Source: Clostridia bacterium
GTDB taxonomy: Bacteria > Bacillota > Clostridia > Christensenellales > CAG-138
DNA: 16,317 nt
Direction of reading: 5' to 3'
Assembly: GCA_016292635.1 (NCBI GenBank)
Contig: JAEDIC010000031.1
Coordinates: forward strand, 1 to 16,317
Part shown: in pieces, positions 1 to 5,635 of the stretch
Layout: every line of letters begins with the position of its first letter
How positions within the stretch are numbered: the first letter of the stretch is position 1
The notes under the pieces: generated by a model
Told to the model about the DNA's origin: nothing
Databases searched by the model: none
The model's input: the letters and a program-made list of their open reading frames with translations, nothing else
Translations under genes and position numbers: made by a program

Positions 1-2
1 AT

Positions 3-179
3 CAGCCATGGAGGGCAGATAAAAGAACACCCGTGATTCTTCTGTCCAATCAACCGGAATCGGAAATAGCGATTGAAAAGAATGCGGGTAAATTGACCGT
101 CTTGCCCTTGCCTGTTCTACCGGAAACTCTCCGTAATGCAGTTAAGGCTTATCTTTTGACAAAGGAGGATAAGAACTAA
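3..179 (+). CDS. 3' end of an unidentified gene, possibly receiver-like
   Basis: An open frame enters from the left edge and stops at TAA 177-179, giving the last 58 residues of a protein. The visible part has a hydrophobic strand (PVILLS) followed by a helix. A second strand and Pro (VLPLPVLPETLR) then lead into a final helix. This resembles strand 4 to helix 5 of response-regulator receiver domains. In those domains the residue before the last Pro is normally the conserved Lys, and here it is Leu, so any receiver would be non-canonical. The next gene starts 3 bases after the stop and its ribosome binding site (AAAGGAGG) lies inside this frame, so the two are very likely co-transcribed. The fold is an inference from a short fragment; the function is unknown. 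Confidence 0.4.
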   Translation, partial: QPWRADKRTPVILLSNQPESEIAIEKNAGKLTVLPLPVLPETLRNAVKAYLLTKEDKN

Positions 180-181
180 GA

Positions 182-487
182 ATGATTATTATTATCTTTT
201 CACTCATCCTGTTGCTTCTTGCTTATTTCCTCTATGTCCAAAAGAAAAAAGTGATGTCGCTTCAACAGCAGATTAGTGATCTCCGGAGTAAAATTAGTAT
301 ACTTGAGAAGCAAGATCTTGCCGCTGAACAGTATAACGATTCTCTCCGGCAGGAAGCAAACACAGTTCATTTATATGCTGCTCTCTCGCTGGAGGAGGCA
401 AGAAAAACATCCATAAAAGATAAGCAGTCTCAAATCATCCGTTCCAGTGAACATATCCTCGAATTACTTAATAGCGAAAAAGTTTAG
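182..487 (+). CDS. Small single-pass membrane protein with coiled coil, unknown function
   Basis: This 101-residue protein is not one I recognise. Residues 2-18 are almost entirely Ile, Leu, Phe and Tyr and form one membrane segment. KKK follows, so by the positive-inside rule the rest should be cytoplasmic. Residues 22-60 are rich in Gln, Leu, Lys and Glu with heptad-like Leu/Ile spacing and probably form a coiled coil. The C-terminal part (65-101) is charged and helical. AAAGGAGG about 10 bases upstream supports the start. The gene sits directly behind the preceding fragment and is followed at once by a terminator, so it closes that operon. It could be a small partner of the upstream protein; the sequence does not say more. 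Confidence 0.6.
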   Translation: MIIIIFSLILLLLAYFLYVQKKKVMSLQQQISDLRSKISILEKQDLAAEQYNDSLRQEANTVHLYAALSLEEARKTSIKDKQSQIIRSSEHILELLNSEKV

Positions 488-511
488 AGCGGCAGCAATG
501 CCGCTCTTTTT
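487..511 (+). terminator. Rho-independent terminator
   Basis: GAGCGGCA (487-494), loop GCAA and TGCCGCTC (499-506) form a perfect 8-bp stem followed by TTTTT. It begins on the stop codon of the small membrane protein gene and ends that operon before the cas remnant. Confidence 0.85.
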
Positions 512-542
512 ATGTGATATCATCACCGAAATGTTATTTTAG

Positions 543-671
543 ATTGGCTATACTAGCCTGTCATACGCTGTGGATATTCTGATACAAAGCCTGCTGAAGT
601 GTATGCGAAAAGAATCGGACAAACTTAGCCTGCCGGAGTTCAAGGAACTCAAACAGCATCGGTATGAATAG
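543..671 (+). pseudogene. cas1: 3' remnant of cas1 (about 42 codons)
   Basis: An in-frame TAG at 540-542 is followed by 42 codons ending at TAG 669-671. The peptide reads GYTSLSYAVDILIQSLLKCM, then a basic stretch, then LPEFKELKQHRYE. This matches what I know of the C-terminus of type II Cas1 (a helix, then LPE...L..H.YE). It also sits where cas1 belongs: its last codons overlap the cas2 start by 8 bases (ATGAATAG, 664-671), the usual translational coupling of these genes. The N-terminal domain and the metal-binding residues of Cas1 are absent and the sequence to the left is unrelated. The gene is therefore truncated at about base 540 and cannot encode an integrase. No start codon or ribosome binding site fits a short functional product. 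Confidence 0.7.
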
Positions 672-987
672 ATTTATGCGAATGATGGTATTTTTCGATT
701 TGCCTGTTCAAACAAAAAAACAGCGGCGGGATGCGACCCAATTTCGCAAGTTTCTTTTAAAGGACGGGTATTATATGCTGCAGTATTCCGTGTATGTTCG
801 CATATGCAACGGCATGGACAATGTAGCCCTGCACAAAGCACGGCTGCACAGCAATGTGCCGGCAAACGGTTCCGTGAGGCTCATGGTAGTAACGGAAAAA
901 CAGTATGAATCCATGGACCTGCTTCTCGGTCGGTTTTGTCAGGAAGAAATCACATCCCAAACGGATTCCTCTCTTACTGTATTATAA
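664..987 (+). CDS. cas2: CRISPR-associated endoribonuclease/adaptation protein Cas2 (type II)
   Basis: This 107-residue protein is of normal Cas2 length. Residues 6-16 read RMMVFFDLPVQ: a first beta strand ending in the conserved Asp (D12) and Pro that mark the Cas2 ferredoxin-like fold. QFRKFLLKDGYYMLQYSVYVR (26-46) is the helix and second strand typical of type II Cas2. Cas2 bridges two Cas1 dimers during spacer integration. The start is set by the 8-base overlap with the cas1 remnant. The gene is followed by a terminator and a CRISPR array. Since cas1 upstream is truncated and no cas9 is in view, the protein is probably intact but without a partner unless one is encoded elsewhere. Confidence 0.92.
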   Translation: MNRFMRMMVFFDLPVQTKKQRRDATQFRKFLLKDGYYMLQYSVYVRICNGMDNVALHKARLHSNVPANGSVRLMVVTEKQYESMDLLLGRFCQEEITSQTDSSLTVL

Positions 988-1000
988 AAAACAAAAGCAA

Positions 1001-1035
1001 AAATCCTGAAAGGCTATATGCTTTCAGGATTTTTT
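1001..1035. terminator. Bidirectional terminator between cas2 and the CRISPR array
   Basis: AAATCCTGAAAG (1001-1012), an 8-base loop and CTTTCAGGATTT (1021-1032) form a perfect 12-bp stem. On the plus strand it is followed by a run of T, which ends cas2 transcripts. On the minus strand the complement of the A-rich left flank also gives a T-rich tail, so it would also stop transcripts that leave the array leftward. Confidence 0.75.
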
Positions 1036-1043
1036 GATGGTCT

Positions 1044-1513
1044 ATTATACCATACCAAGAACCATCAGGGAGCTACAACTAATACACATGACGAAGTATC
1101 ACCGGTAAATTATACCATACCAAGAACCATCAGGGAGCTACAACGCGTACACCGTATCTGTCGGGGTTCTCTGCATTATACCATACCAAGAACCATCAGG
1201 GAGCTACAACCATAAACTCCCTCGCATGAATTTTGTGGATATTATACCATACCAAGAACCATCAGGGAGCTACAACTCTTTCCGGGCTTACTGCTGTAAA
1301 ACGCCTATTATACCATACCAAGAACCATCAGGGAGCTACAACGCAGAACTACACCATGTTGGACAACTTAAAATTATACCATACCAAGAACCATCAGGGA
1401 GCTACAACTTTACCCTATACTCTCTGATGGGTAGATTGATTATACCATACCAAGAACCATCAGGGAGCTACAACCCATTACATCCTCGCTTTCCTACACA
1501 TGGCATTATACCA
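1044..1513 (-). promoter_or_regulatory. Extended -10 promoter element inside every CRISPR repeat
   Basis: On the minus strand each repeat ends TGGTATAAT: a consensus TATAAT with the extended TGn motif. The eight copies cover the first nine plus-strand bases of each repeat (1044-1052 in the first, 1505-1513 in the last). Transcripts would start a few bases into each following spacer. Repeat-borne extended -10 promoters are known from type II-C arrays of Neisseria. Their activity here is inferred. No convincing -35 is seen, which extended -10 promoters can do without. Confidence 0.5.
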
Positions 1514-1540
1514 TACCAAGAACCATCAGGGAGCTACAAT
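1044..1540 (-). CRISPR. CRISPR array, 8 repeats and 7 spacers, type II-C-like repeat
   Basis: Eight 36-bp repeats start at 1044, 1109, 1175, 1241, 1307, 1373, 1439 and 1505. On the plus strand each runs from ATTATACCATACCAAG to GGGAGCTACAAC. The seven spacers are 29 nt (the cas2-proximal one, 1080-1108) and then six of exactly 30 nt. All repeats are identical except the last (1505-1540), whose final base is T instead of C. Read on the minus strand the repeat begins GTTGTAGCTCCCT, the start shared by Neisseria-type II-C repeats, where that end directly follows the spacer in the mature crRNA. I therefore assign crRNA transcription to the minus strand, opposite to cas2. The apparent plus-strand reading frames through the array come from the repeat and are not genes. 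I see no tracrRNA anti-repeat in the window. Confidence 0.97.
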
Positions 1541-1663
1541 TCCAACACAAATCTAATGCGTTAAATTTTGATAAACCTCAGCTGTTTAACCCATGGGGTA
1601 TACCCAACCTACCCACCCAATTTAAACGCCTGTTTTGCCCAATTTTTTCTGTTCTCAACTCAA

Positions 1664-1699
1664 GAAAAAAACAAAGCCGTCCGTTCCCCAGCCAGCTTT
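1664..1699 (-). terminator. Terminator for the minus-strand small genes
   Basis: On the minus strand AAAGCTG, a 13-base loop and CGGCTTT form a 7-bp stem (with one G-T pair) followed by GTTTTTTT. It lies just past the 53-aa gene at 1727-1888. The stretch between it and the array (1541-1663) holds only the short palindrome GGGTATACCC near 1597-1606 and no gene that I can see. Confidence 0.6.
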
Positions 1700-1726
1700 T
1701 AATTTATACACGCATTAAATGTTTGC

Positions 1727-1888
1727 CTACTTGGCCAATTCCTCAAAGGCTCGCTTGTACTCCTTCAATATGCGTATCGCTGTAACATCTATCCTTTCAT
1801 CTTCTGTAATATCGGTTTCCAGCATTTTATTTAAAGTTTCAACATCAAGCTGCATCAAGTAATGCATATATTCCATTTCATTTTTCAT
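1727..1888 (-). CDS. Small 53-residue protein of unknown function
   Basis: The minus-strand frame starts at ATG 1886-1888 and stops at 1727-1729. The product is acidic and helical: it begins MKNEMEYMHYLMQLDVETL and ends RILKEYKRAFEELAK. AAGGGG about 7 bases upstream serves as ribosome binding site. It starts 15 bases after the stop of the ParB-like remnant, so the two form one minus-strand transcript that ends at the terminator at 1664-1699. I recognise no family. Its position suggests a small accessory protein of the plasmid/integrative element that also carried the ParB-like gene. Confidence 0.5.
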   Translation of the reverse strand: MKNEMEYMHYLMQLDVETLNKMLETDITEDERIDVTAIRILKEYKRAFEELAK

Positions 1889-1903
1889 AAAGTTCCCCTT
1901 CAG

Positions 1904-2210
1904 TTACTGTACAAGACATCTCTTGGCAATGTTCCGCCATTCTTGTTGTTTAATTCCCAAAGTATATCCCTCACGGCAGCTCCAGTCAATATTCCCCCGC
2001 TGCCGCACATTGGTTTCCAGAAGGTCCTTTATAATGGCATCTTCATCGGCGTAATCCTTAACCCTTGCAGGTATTTCTGTAATACCAAGTTCATTGCACG
2101 CCCTGACCCGCTGATGGCCGGAAACAATGGTGAAGTCCCGTGTTACAACGATGGGTTCAATTACACCGCTTGTACGAATTGATTCAATAAATTCAGACCA
2201 TTTATTTAAA
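1904..2210 (-). pseudogene. Truncated ParB/RepB-type N-terminal domain protein
   Basis: The minus-strand frame holds the core of a ParB N-terminal (ParB/Srx-like) domain. IRTSGVIEPIVVT is followed by VSGHQRVRACNELGITEIP, in which SGHQR is the nucleotide-binding GHxR-type box. DEDAIIKDLLETNVRQRGNI comes next. The domain starts abruptly at about 2210, where a GC-rich inverted repeat begins, so the N-terminal strand and any start codon are gone. After QRGNI the family normally continues into a helix-turn-helix domain. Here only about 27 unrelated residues precede the stop at 1904. The frame remains open leftward into the repeat (to about 2356), but that part is low-complexity and unlike ParB. 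I read it as a decayed plasmid or element partition-like gene. Confidence 0.6.
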
Positions 2211-2213
2211 AAT

Positions 2214-2300
2214 CCCCCTCCCCCGTTACTGCGACAGGGAGGGGGTAAGTTTGCACCCGAGCGCTTTGTTAGGGTAGGTACCCCCGCAGGAAGGGGAGGT
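2214..2300. repeat. GC-rich inverted repeat interrupting the ParB-like gene
   Basis: CCCCCTCCC (2214-2222) and GGGAGGGGG (2237-2245) are perfect 9-bp arms around a 14-base loop. A second, imperfect C-run/G-run dyad follows at about 2278-2300. The block sits exactly where the ParB-like reading frame loses similarity. Its composition differs from the AT-rich flanks. It looks like a small dispersed repeat or MITE-like insertion, but no flanking target duplication is evident. Confidence 0.4.
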
Positions 2301-2380
2301 ATTATCCGGCAAAAATGTCCAATCTCTTGTTTCAAGGGTAGGCGATATTTGTGCAAAAAAATCGCCTTGAATGCTGAGAT

Positions 2381-2409
2381 TTGACAAATTAATTTCAGTA
2401 TGATATATT
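2381..2409 (+). promoter_or_regulatory. Strong sigma-A type promoter without an obvious gene
   Basis: TTGACA (2381-2386), a 17-base spacer and TATATT (2404-2409) match the consensus at 6/6 and 5/6. Transcription would start near 2415-2417, at the edge of a strongly folded segment. No plus-strand gene with a ribosome binding site follows until the rep-like gene at 2914. Confidence 0.55.
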
Positions 2410-2411
2410 AT

Positions 2412-2552
2412 CTCCTGCACGCCTTGGGACGGAGCATCACCCCGTTTCATCCAAAGGATGTGCAATGTACCTTTCCAACTGAATACATGACCCCGAAAGT
2501 GAGTTTGGAACCAGCGTGATCACGCCATGACGGCACCGGCAGAGTGCAGGAG
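2412..2552 (+). other. Folded segment: candidate structured RNA or single-strand origin
   Basis: About 140 bases directly behind the promoter are bounded by a perfect 9-bp inverted repeat, CTCCTGCAC (2412-2420) and GTGCAGGAG (2544-2552). Inside lie three further dyads. CATCC-AAA-GGATG is at 2448-2460. TTCCAACT (2473-2480) pairs with AGTTTGGAA (2502-2510) with one bulge. GCGTGATCACGC (2514-2525) is a perfect 12-bp palindrome. Nested and consecutive stems closed by an outer stem are what a folded non-coding RNA, or the single-strand origin of a rolling-circle replicon, would show. The rep-like gene downstream makes the origin reading plausible. No known RNA family is recognised and there is no clear terminator. 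Confidence 0.35.
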
Positions 2553-2696
2553 CGGACAAAGGGCGGAGGACTCGGATAGGGCAAGCATGGCATACACCTT
2601 TTCACAGCCGAATCGGCTCATATTAGCTTTGCTATATACTTTTGCATTGCATATCAAATTCAACGCATACCCGATTTTTATATAAACCTTTTTCAT
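2520..2696 (-). CDS. Possible small protein, 58 residues (weak)
   Basis: The minus-strand frame begins ATG AAA AAG at 2696 behind AAAGGGGGAAATC, a fair ribosome binding site. It stops at 2520-2522. The product begins MKKVYIKIGYALNLICNAKV and ends in a low-complexity Ser/Ala/Leu stretch. Its 3' part overlaps the palindrome at 2514-2525 and part of the folded segment, which argues against conserved coding there. I recognise no family. It may be chance. Confidence 0.25.
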   Translation of the reverse strand: MKKVYIKIGYALNLICNAKVYSKANMSRFGCEKVYAMLALSESSALCPLLHSAGAVMA

Positions 2697-2913
2697 CCCG
2701 ATTTCCCCCTTTGCCACTATTAGGGCATATACCCTGAAAAACCACCCATGGTTACACCTTCTTTGCAAGGCACCCCAAATTAAGGTTTAATCCGCACTAC
2801 CATTATGCAAAAAAGCGTCAAAAAAGACCATTTTTTATATGAAATCCAAACGGATTTACCCCGGGCGGGGCACACAGTACGAGAATATACCAAATACATT
2901 TTAAAAGGAGTGA
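2697..2913 (+). other. AT-rich leader of the rep-like gene, no gene seen
   Basis: This stretch contains short A and T runs (CAAAAAAG and CATTTTTTA near 2818-2838), the small dyad AATCC-AAAC-GGATT near 2843-2856 and CCCCGGGCGGGG at 2859-2870. It ends in the ribosome binding site AAAAGGAG at 2903-2910. No tandem iterons are visible. A double-strand origin for a rolling-circle initiator could lie here, but I cannot define a nick site. Confidence 0.25.
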
Positions 2914-3850
2914 ATGCCATATAAACCTTCAAAAAATCATAGACGATACTGACTTTACAGCACTTGTACATACCGTACAGCTAAGCACCAACGGCATAGG
3001 AGCAGATCTGAATGCCATAGCCGCGCTGCGTTATGTAAAAGATAACCCCTGCTTCCGTCAGGATCGCTTCCGCATCATCATTAATCCCAACAAATACCGG
3101 GGCATCTGCCGGAGCGCCGGTGAAGTCATCTCTGTCCTCAATGCCATCATTGCGGAACTGGAGCTTGATGATTTCGACTTGATGATAGACAGGATCGACG
3201 TGGCCATAGACACGGATACTGATTACGATATTCTGTGGAAACCCATGAATTATCTCAAGGCGCTGTGCGGTTTTCATTGGAAGAAACGTGATAACGCCTA
3301 CCGTGCCATCGGCGACGATCTGAGGAAGCGCAGCACGCTGCTTCGCACGGATTCCCAGACGCTGGAGATATACAACAAACGCCTGGAAAGCGGTGACGAC
3401 CTCGCTCCAGCAACCCGCTGCGAGTTCCGCTATACCCGCATCAACAGGCACAAGGAACGATATGACGTGGCGGCCGCCGTTTACAAGGCGATAGATGATA
3501 CCATAGCCACTCTGTCCAAATTGCCGTCGTACATTCCCATTCTGGAATGCTGCCACACCGCCGAACTGGTGAAGGCCTATCGGGCCGAGCTTGATTGCTC
3601 CGGCGATATGCGGATAAGTTCCCTGCGGGATTTCGTTGTGCGCTATTCCGATTACATTTATTCCAGAAAGTCTCTGGAAGCTCTCAATCAGGCCGGCAGC
3701 CCGGTGGATATTTCCAACTGGCTGCGCAGATTCAGGAAAAGCTGTTGCCTTACATTCATCAATAAGAGCAACATAACCTGCCTGTGCAGGAAAATGAAAT
3801 GCGCTCTGCAGGATTTTGCAGACAACAAACAAGCGCAATGCGAGGAATAA
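2914..3850 (+). CDS. Replication-initiator-like protein, probable 5' frameshift
   Basis: A continuous frame of about 310 codons ends at TAA 3848-3850. It begins NLQKIIDDTDFTALVHTVQL. The conserved-looking centre reads LMIDRIDVAIDTDTDYD, then TLEIYNKRLES and TRCEFRYTRI, and the C-terminal part includes WLRRFRKSC. The IDRIDVAID and IYNK...RCEFR segments recall replication-initiation factors of the Rep_trans/rolling-circle kind on Firmicute plasmids and conjugative elements. No ATG or GTG lies in this frame before 3179. ATG 2914 behind AAAAGGAG is one base out of frame, and dropping one A at 2923-2925 would join it to the frame. So either the gene carries a one-base insertion near its start, or translation uses a rare start such as ATA 2921. 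It precedes xis and int, the usual order in small integrative elements. Confidence 0.5.
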
Positions 3851-3860
3851 CTCCATTGCC

Positions 3861-3876
3861 ATAGCAGAAATGCTAT
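3861..3876. other. Small GAAA-tetraloop hairpin after the rep-like gene
   Basis: ATAGCA, GAAA and TGCTAT form a perfect 6-bp hairpin 10 bases after the rep-like stop. No T run follows, so it is not a standard terminator. The rest of the 186-base gap up to the excisionase start shows nothing else definite. Confidence 0.3.
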
Positions 3877-4036
3877 AACCGTACTGTACACCCAGCCCAA
3901 ATTCCCCCATGACACAGCCCGGCCACAGGCAGCCGAAGCTTGTCCGCAAATTACCCGTAATGGAGGTATCATACCGATTGTACACATCAAGGCCTGTTTA
4001 CATAGATACTTTAATATAGATTTTTAGGAGATTTGC

Positions 4037-4222
4037 ATGGTAAAAAATCAGTCCAGTGTATATACAGTAAAAGACATTCAGAACATTCTCGGCATCAGCC
4101 GCAACAGTGCATATACCCTTGTGAACAGCAAGGCGTTTCCCATAGTGCATATTGGCACAGCAATACGCATACCGCAAGCCAAGTTTGACGAATGGCTCAA
4201 CAGCGAACGGCCTTCTGCTTAA
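4037..4222 (+). CDS. xis: Excisionase-type helix-turn-helix protein
   Basis: This 61-residue protein has the layout of the HTH_17 / excisionase DNA-binding family. YTVKDIQNILGISRNSAYTL (9-28) forms the helix-turn-helix. A short wing with FPIVHIGTAIRIPQ (34-47) follows, and the end is the family hallmark F-DEWL (50-54). Such proteins bend DNA at the attachment site and steer the integrase toward excision. AGGAG 6 bases upstream supports the start. The integrase gene starts 22 bases after the stop, so both are probably made from one transcript. No internal break is visible. Confidence 0.82.
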   Translation: MVKNQSSVYTVKDIQNILGISRNSAYTLVNSKAFPIVHIGTAIRIPQAKFDEWLNSERPSA

Positions 4223-4244
4223 AACAGGGGGGGGTGCAGCATAT

Positions 4245-5393
4245 ATGTCAGCAGGCACTAATCCTTCAATGCGCGGCAATTCATGGCAGTACACCTACTA
4301 CACCTATGACCCCGTTACACAGGAGCGCAAGCAGCATAAAAAAGGCGGCTTCGCTACTCGGGAAGAAGCCAAACGGCACATGGATATAACCCTCGGTGAA
4401 ATAGCCAAGGGCACATATACCTATGATAAAAACTATACCGTTCAGCAGTTCCTCACGGGATGGTATGCCATCCACAGCAAAACCGTGGAGCCTTCAACCG
4501 CCGCAGGATACAAGGTAAATATCTATAATCATATCATCCCTTTAATAGGGCACACCCGGCTGTCAGACTTGAACACAATGCAGCTGACAGCCTTCTATAC
4601 AAGGCTAAGCGATCAAAACGGTCTCTCCGCTACAACGGTGGATTATGTTCACAGAACCCTTCGAAAAGCCCTCAACGATGCATTGGATATGGGGCTTATC
4701 CAAAGGAATCCCTGCAACAGAGCAAAACGCCCCAAGAAGCATAAATACAGGGCAAAGATACTCAATGCCGACCAGATGCGCGTCCTCATTTCCGGCTGCG
4801 TAGGCACACAATACGAAACCGCCATACTGTTGGCCATAGCTCTCGGTCTGCGGCGGGGAGAGGCGCTTGCCGTCCGCTTTGGCGATTTCGACTTTGATGC
4901 AGGTACTGTGCATATCCAGCAGCAGCTGACCATGATAAAGGCAACCGAGGGCGGCTCCCACCGCTACGGCATAAAGGATGTTAAGACCGAAGACAGCAAC
5001 CGCATCCTCAACGTACCCCAATCTATACTGGAAAGCGTAAAGGAGCAGCACCGCAATGCGGCACGGCAGAAGCTATTACTGGGTTCCAAATATCAGGACA
5101 ACGACCTCGTCACCTGTAACCCGGACGGCACACCTGTAAAGCCCGATCTGATGTACCAGCGGTTCAAAGCACTGCTGCGCAAGCTGAATCTGCCCGCGGT
5201 TCGCTTTCACGATCTCAGGCACTCCTACGCAACTGCGCTGATCGATATGGATATCCCCCTCAAGGCCATATCCAAGACCCTCGGCCACTCCACCATCAGC
5301 ATCACCGCAGACATTTACTGCGATTCTCTGGAAAAATCCAGAGCGGCGGCAGATGTGATACAGCGAGAGCTTTTTGACAGAAGCATAAGATAA
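4245..5393 (+). CDS. int: Tyrosine recombinase / integrase of an integrative element
   Basis: I place the start at ATG 4245, behind a G-rich ribosome binding site (4225-4234) and after the xis stop. An earlier in-frame ATG (4152) overlaps xis and adds unrelated residues. The 382-residue protein has an N-terminal arm-binding region (GNSWQYTYYTYD near 12-22, as in Tn916-type integrases). A SAM-like core-binding domain follows (about 65-155, YTVQQFLTGWY), then the catalytic domain. All active-site residues are present: Arg203 (GLRRGE), Lys247 (VKTEDSNR), His322 and Arg325 (HDLRHSYAT), His348 (LGHS) and nucleophile Tyr358 (ADIYCDS). It should be functional. It points toward the 3' end of tRNA-Ser 240 bases downstream, the likely attachment site. 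Confidence 0.95.
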   Translation: MSAGTNPSMRGNSWQYTYYTYDPVTQERKQHKKGGFATREEAKRHMDITLGEIAKGTYTYDKNYTVQQFLTGWYAIHSKTVEPSTAAGYKVNIYNHIIPLIGHTRLSDLNTMQLTAFYTRLSDQNGLSATTVDYVHRTLRKALNDALDMGLIQRNPCNRAKRPKKHKYRAKILNADQMRVLISGCVGTQYETAILLAIALGLRRGEALAVRFGDFDFDAGTVHIQQQLTMIKATEGGSHRYGIKDVKTEDSNRILNVPQSILESVKEQHRNAARQKLLLGSKYQDNDLVTCNPDGTPVKPDLMYQRFKALLRKLNLPAVRFHDLRHSYATALIDMDIPLKAISKTLGHSTISITADIYCDSLEKSRAAADVIQRELFDRSIR

Positions 5394-5407
5394 CCCTATG
5401 GCAACGT

Positions 5408-5441
5408 CCCCGTCCGCAGTGCGGACGGGGGCTGTTTTTTT
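5408..5441 (+). terminator. Integrase terminator
   Basis: CCCCGTCCGC (5408-5417), loop AGT and GCGGACGGGG (5421-5430) form a perfect 10-bp GC stem. A T-rich tail (GCTGTTTTTTT) follows. It ends the xis-int transcript. Confidence 0.93.
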
Positions 5442-5516
5442 GCTGTAATCCACGTGAAATTATATCCGGATTTTCAGCTTATTTTTACGCCAAACAGAAT
5501 CCTGTTCAGGCTCAAA

Positions 5517-5565
5517 ATGCCCATTGATGAACATTGATGAACAATTTGATGAACATATGCCCATT
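5517..5565 (+). repeat. Direct-repeat cluster, candidate integrase arm sites (att region)
   Basis: TTGATGAACA occurs three times exactly (5524-5533, 5534-5543, 5546-5555). It is framed by two copies of ATGCCCATT (5517-5525 and 5557-5565). The cluster lies between the integrase terminator and the tRNA-Ser 3' end. Arrays of short direct repeats next to the core site are the usual arm-binding sites of Tn916/lambda-type integrases. Assignment as the element's attachment region is inferred from position. Confidence 0.6.
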
Positions 5566-5607
5566 TTGGCCTTCTTCACCGGCATACCGCAGAGTTTTTG
5601 AGAAATG

Positions 5608-5633
5608 AAAAAGTCCCTTATTCAGGGACTTTT
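5608..5633 (-). terminator. tRNA-Ser terminator
   Basis: On the minus strand AAAAGTCCCT, loop GAATA and AGGGACTTTT form a 10-bp stem ending in a T run. It starts a few bases after the tRNA 3' CCA. If the element integrated at the tRNA 3' end, this terminator may be element-borne. Confidence 0.75.
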
Positions 5634-5635
5634 CA

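Noticed and set aside
1018..1564. Plus-strand open frames through the CRISPR array with repeated peptide IIPYQEPSGSYN
   Set aside because: The peptide repeat is just the translated CRISPR repeat. The 36+30 period keeps the frame open.
1541..1663. tracrRNA anti-repeat beside the array
   Set aside because: Neither strand contains a stretch pairing with the repeat start (GTTGTAGCTCCC) outside the array itself.
2981..3985. A 334-codon open frame on the minus strand
   Set aside because: It is antisense to the rep-like gene over its whole length, has no ribosome binding site or recognisable domain, and arises from codon bias on the plus strand.
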